Assembly (NCBI GenBank): GCA_030609215.1
Contig: JAUWCR010000086.1
Span: 1-6,239, forward strand
Length of the DNA stretch: 6,239 nt
Origin: Actinomycetes bacterium
GTDB taxonomy: Bacteria; Actinomycetota; Humimicrobiia; Humimicrobiales; Humimicrobiaceae
Direction: 5' to 3'
The notes below the pieces were generated by a model. It had not been told where the DNA came from. It searched no databases and worked only from the letters and a program-made list of their open reading frames with translations. Every line of letters starts with the position of its first letter. The stretch's first letter is position 1. A program made the position numbers and the translations under genes. Positions 4,779 to 6,239 of the stretch are shown one piece after another.

Positions 4779-5741
4779 ATGTTGGATATTGTATCACTGG
4801 GAGAAGCTTTAATTGATTTTTTTGCTGTAAAATCAGGTGTTAGTTTGAATGATGTCAGTGAATTCAGAAGAGTAGCCGGTGGGGCACCAGCTAATGTAGC
4901 AGTTGGGGCTGCCAGGATGGGGCTGAAAACTTCCTTTATTGGTAGAGTAGGAGATGATGAATTTGGGCATTTTTTGAAAAACACATTAGCAGAAAATAAA
5001 GTTGATGTCAGCCAGATGCAATTTGATAGCAGGGTAAGAACAGGTCTTGCCTTTGTTGCTCTTCCTACTCCAAATACCAGGGAGTTTCTTTTTTACAGAA
5101 ATCCAAGTGCTGATATGATGCTTGATTCAAAAGAATTTAATAAGACTTTTATAAAAGATACGAAAGTTTTTCATTTTGGTTCAATAACATTAATCAGTGA
5201 ACCTGGTAGAACATCTACATACGATGCAATTAATTTAGCTAAATCAAACGGGGCAGTAATATCATATGACCCAAATTTGAGACTTAACCTTTGGCCTTGT
5301 GCAGAGGAAGCAAAAAATAAAATAATAGAGGCCATACCTTTAGCTGATATTATAAAAGTAAATGATGAAGAGATATTTTTTATAACTGGAGAAAAAGATA
5401 TTAAAAAAGGAATACAAAAGCTAATTTCCAAGGGTCCCAAATTATGTATTGTAACTATGGGGGCTAAAGGGTGTATTTATTCTACAAGTAAATATACAGG
5501 ACTGATGCCTGCATTTAAAGTTAGAACTGTAGATGCCACCGGGTGTGGAGATAGTTTTGTTGCTGGGCTACTGACAGGTGTAGCAGAAAGAGGACTTGAC
5601 TGTCTAATTGGGGATCAGAGGAAAATTGTTTACGTGCTTAAATTTGCAAGCGCAGCTGCAGCTATTACTTCTACCAGAAAGGGCGTCATTGCTTCTCTTC
5701 CCTGCAGAGCTGATGTAGAAAAGTTTTTATCAAAATTATAG
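4779..5741 (+). CDS. Fructokinase-like PfkB carbohydrate kinase (ScrK type)
   Basis: This 320-residue cytoplasmic ribokinase-family enzyme is predicted to phosphorylate a free hexose, most likely fructose to fructose 6-phosphate, with ATP. Motifs in order are VSLGEALIDF (5-14), VAGGAPANVAVGAARMG (32-48), FIGRVGDDEFG (53-63), RTGLAFVAL (87-95), the fructokinase-typical REFLFYRNPSADMML (101-115), SYDPNLRLNLWP (162-173), KVNDEE (193-198) and the catalytic DATGCGDSFVAGLL (252-265) with base D258. The FYRNPSADM and YDPNLR-LW-P segments recall the bacterial and plant fructokinase group rather than ribokinase or KDG kinase. The anion-hole motif is GCGD instead of GAGD. The start has TTAGGAAA about 7 bases before the ATG. 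The SorC-type regulator follows 130 bases later and the permease diverges upstream, so this kinase probably serves the imported sugar or its product. Confidence 0.9.
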   Translation: MLDIVSLGEALIDFFAVKSGVSLNDVSEFRRVAGGAPANVAVGAARMGLKTSFIGRVGDDEFGHFLKNTLAENKVDVSQMQFDSRVRTGLAFVALPTPNTREFLFYRNPSADMMLDSKEFNKTFIKDTKVFHFGSITLISEPGRTSTYDAINLAKSNGAVISYDPNLRLNLWPCAEEAKNKIIEAIPLADIIKVNDEEIFFITGEKDIKKGIQKLISKGPKLCIVTMGAKGCIYSTSKYTGLMPAFKVRTVDATGCGDSFVAGLLTGVAERGLDCLIGDQRKIVYVLKFASAAAAITSTRKGVIASLPCRADVEKFLSKL

Positions 5742-5857
5742 ATTTTAAAAAAAAGCCATAGGGATTATACAGATATGATAAATACACAAATATTTATAAC
5801 AATTGGAATTAATATAAAAAATTTATTATTTTAAGACATTCTATAAAGATTAGATAG

Positions 5858-5863
5858 AAGGAG
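5858..5863 (+). promoter_or_regulatory. Ribosome binding site deciding the TTG start of the SorC regulator
   Basis: AAGGAG ends 8 bases before TTG 5872-5874. An in-frame TAA lies at 5866-5868, so no earlier start is possible. The nearby ATG (5879) is in another frame. Confidence 0.8.
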
Positions 5864-5871
5864 AGTAAGAT

Positions 5872-6239
5872 TTGAATAATGATCTTTTGAAAGCAAAGGT
5901 TTGTAAATTATATTATCAAAGAGGCATATCCAAAGTAGATATTGGTAAGAAACTGCGGATTTCCAGATTTAAAGTTGCCGATCTCTTAGGCCAGGCTTTA
6001 AAGGAAGGTATAGTTGAGATAATTATAAATGAGCCGAACCATACTTTTTTGGATTTAGAAAATTCTTTAGAAGAAAAATTTAAAATTTATCGAGCAGCAG
6101 TAGTAGAAACCTCTTTTAGTTATGAAGAGACAAAGAAAAATATTGGAAGAGCTGCAGCTAATTGTCTGTTGGATATGACCTACGATGGTGATGTAATAGG
6201 CGTTGCCTGGGGAACTACTATTTATGAGATGGTTAATGC
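5872..6239 (+). CDS. SorC/DeoR-family sugar-binding transcriptional regulator, 3' end cut by the window
   Basis: The first 122 codons of a regulator start at TTG. The N-terminal winged-helix/HTH reads LYYQRGISKVDIGKKLRISR and on to FKVADLLGQALKEGIVEI (about 13-50), with the recognition helix around ISRFKVADLLGQA (30-42). A linker leads to LEEKFKIYRAAVVE (66-79), the start of the SorC sugar-phosphate-binding domain. The stretch GDVIGVAWGTTIYEMVN (106-122) matches the phosphosugar-binding G-W-G-T-T region. Full-length relatives are about 310-320 residues, so roughly 190 are missing beyond the window. Such proteins bind DNA as oligomers and respond to a phosphorylated sugar. Placed 130 bases after the fructokinase and facing the same way, it most likely controls this kinase and the divergent permease (inferred). 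No stop or frameshift is seen in the visible part. Confidence 0.88.
   Translation, partial: MNNDLLKAKVCKLYYQRGISKVDIGKKLRISRFKVADLLGQALKEGIVEIIINEPNHTFLDLENSLEEKFKIYRAAVVETSFSYEETKKNIGRAAANCLLDMTYDGDVIGVAWGTTIYEMVN

Noticed and set aside
5879..5881. ATG as start of the SorC regulator
   Set aside because: It is out of frame with the HTH; the TTG at 5872 has the right frame and ribosome spacing.

Overview
The window looks like chromosomal DNA of a low-GC, Gram-positive-type anaerobe (Bacillota, Clostridia or Halanaerobiia grade). The grounds are strong AGGAG-type ribosome sites, a tRNA-Ala of the usual Bacillota form with encoded CCA, very A+T-rich spacers, TTG and GTG starts, and the mix of PTS, PfkB-kinase and SorC genes. 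This placement is inference; the sequence carries no rRNA or species marker.

Layout, left to right. (1) A complete tRNA-Ala(TGC) is followed by a monocistronic flavin reductase/flavoredoxin-like gene, with an extended -10 promoter and a dyad at the predicted transcription start. (2) On the minus strand lies a compact three-gene operon: a ribbon-helix-helix antitoxin, a PIN-domain toxin and a 1-phosphofructokinase-family sugar kinase. They are joined by 4-base overlaps (GTGA, then ATGA). The antitoxin has a good promoter covered by a 28-bp symmetric operator. The kinase has no ribosome site of its own and so appears translationally coupled to the toxin. (3) Divergent from the antitoxin is a small membrane-anchored protein of unknown function. 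Its end meets, 4 bases away, the end of (4) a minus-strand galactitol-type PTS EIIC permease. (5) A 351-base divergent spacer holding candidate promoters and operators separates the EIIC gene from a plus-strand fructokinase (ScrK-like PfkB family). That gene is followed by the start of a SorC/DeoR-family sugar-responsive regulator with a TTG start, cut by the window end.

The right half reads as a carbohydrate uptake locus: permease, kinase and regulator. No EIIA or EIIB is present in the window, so either they lie elsewhere or the permease imports free sugar that the ATP-dependent kinase then phosphorylates. The most unusual arrangement is the toxin-antitoxin pair fused by overlap to a metabolic kinase. 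I found no CRISPR array, insertion sequence or riboswitch, and no clearly new defence system.
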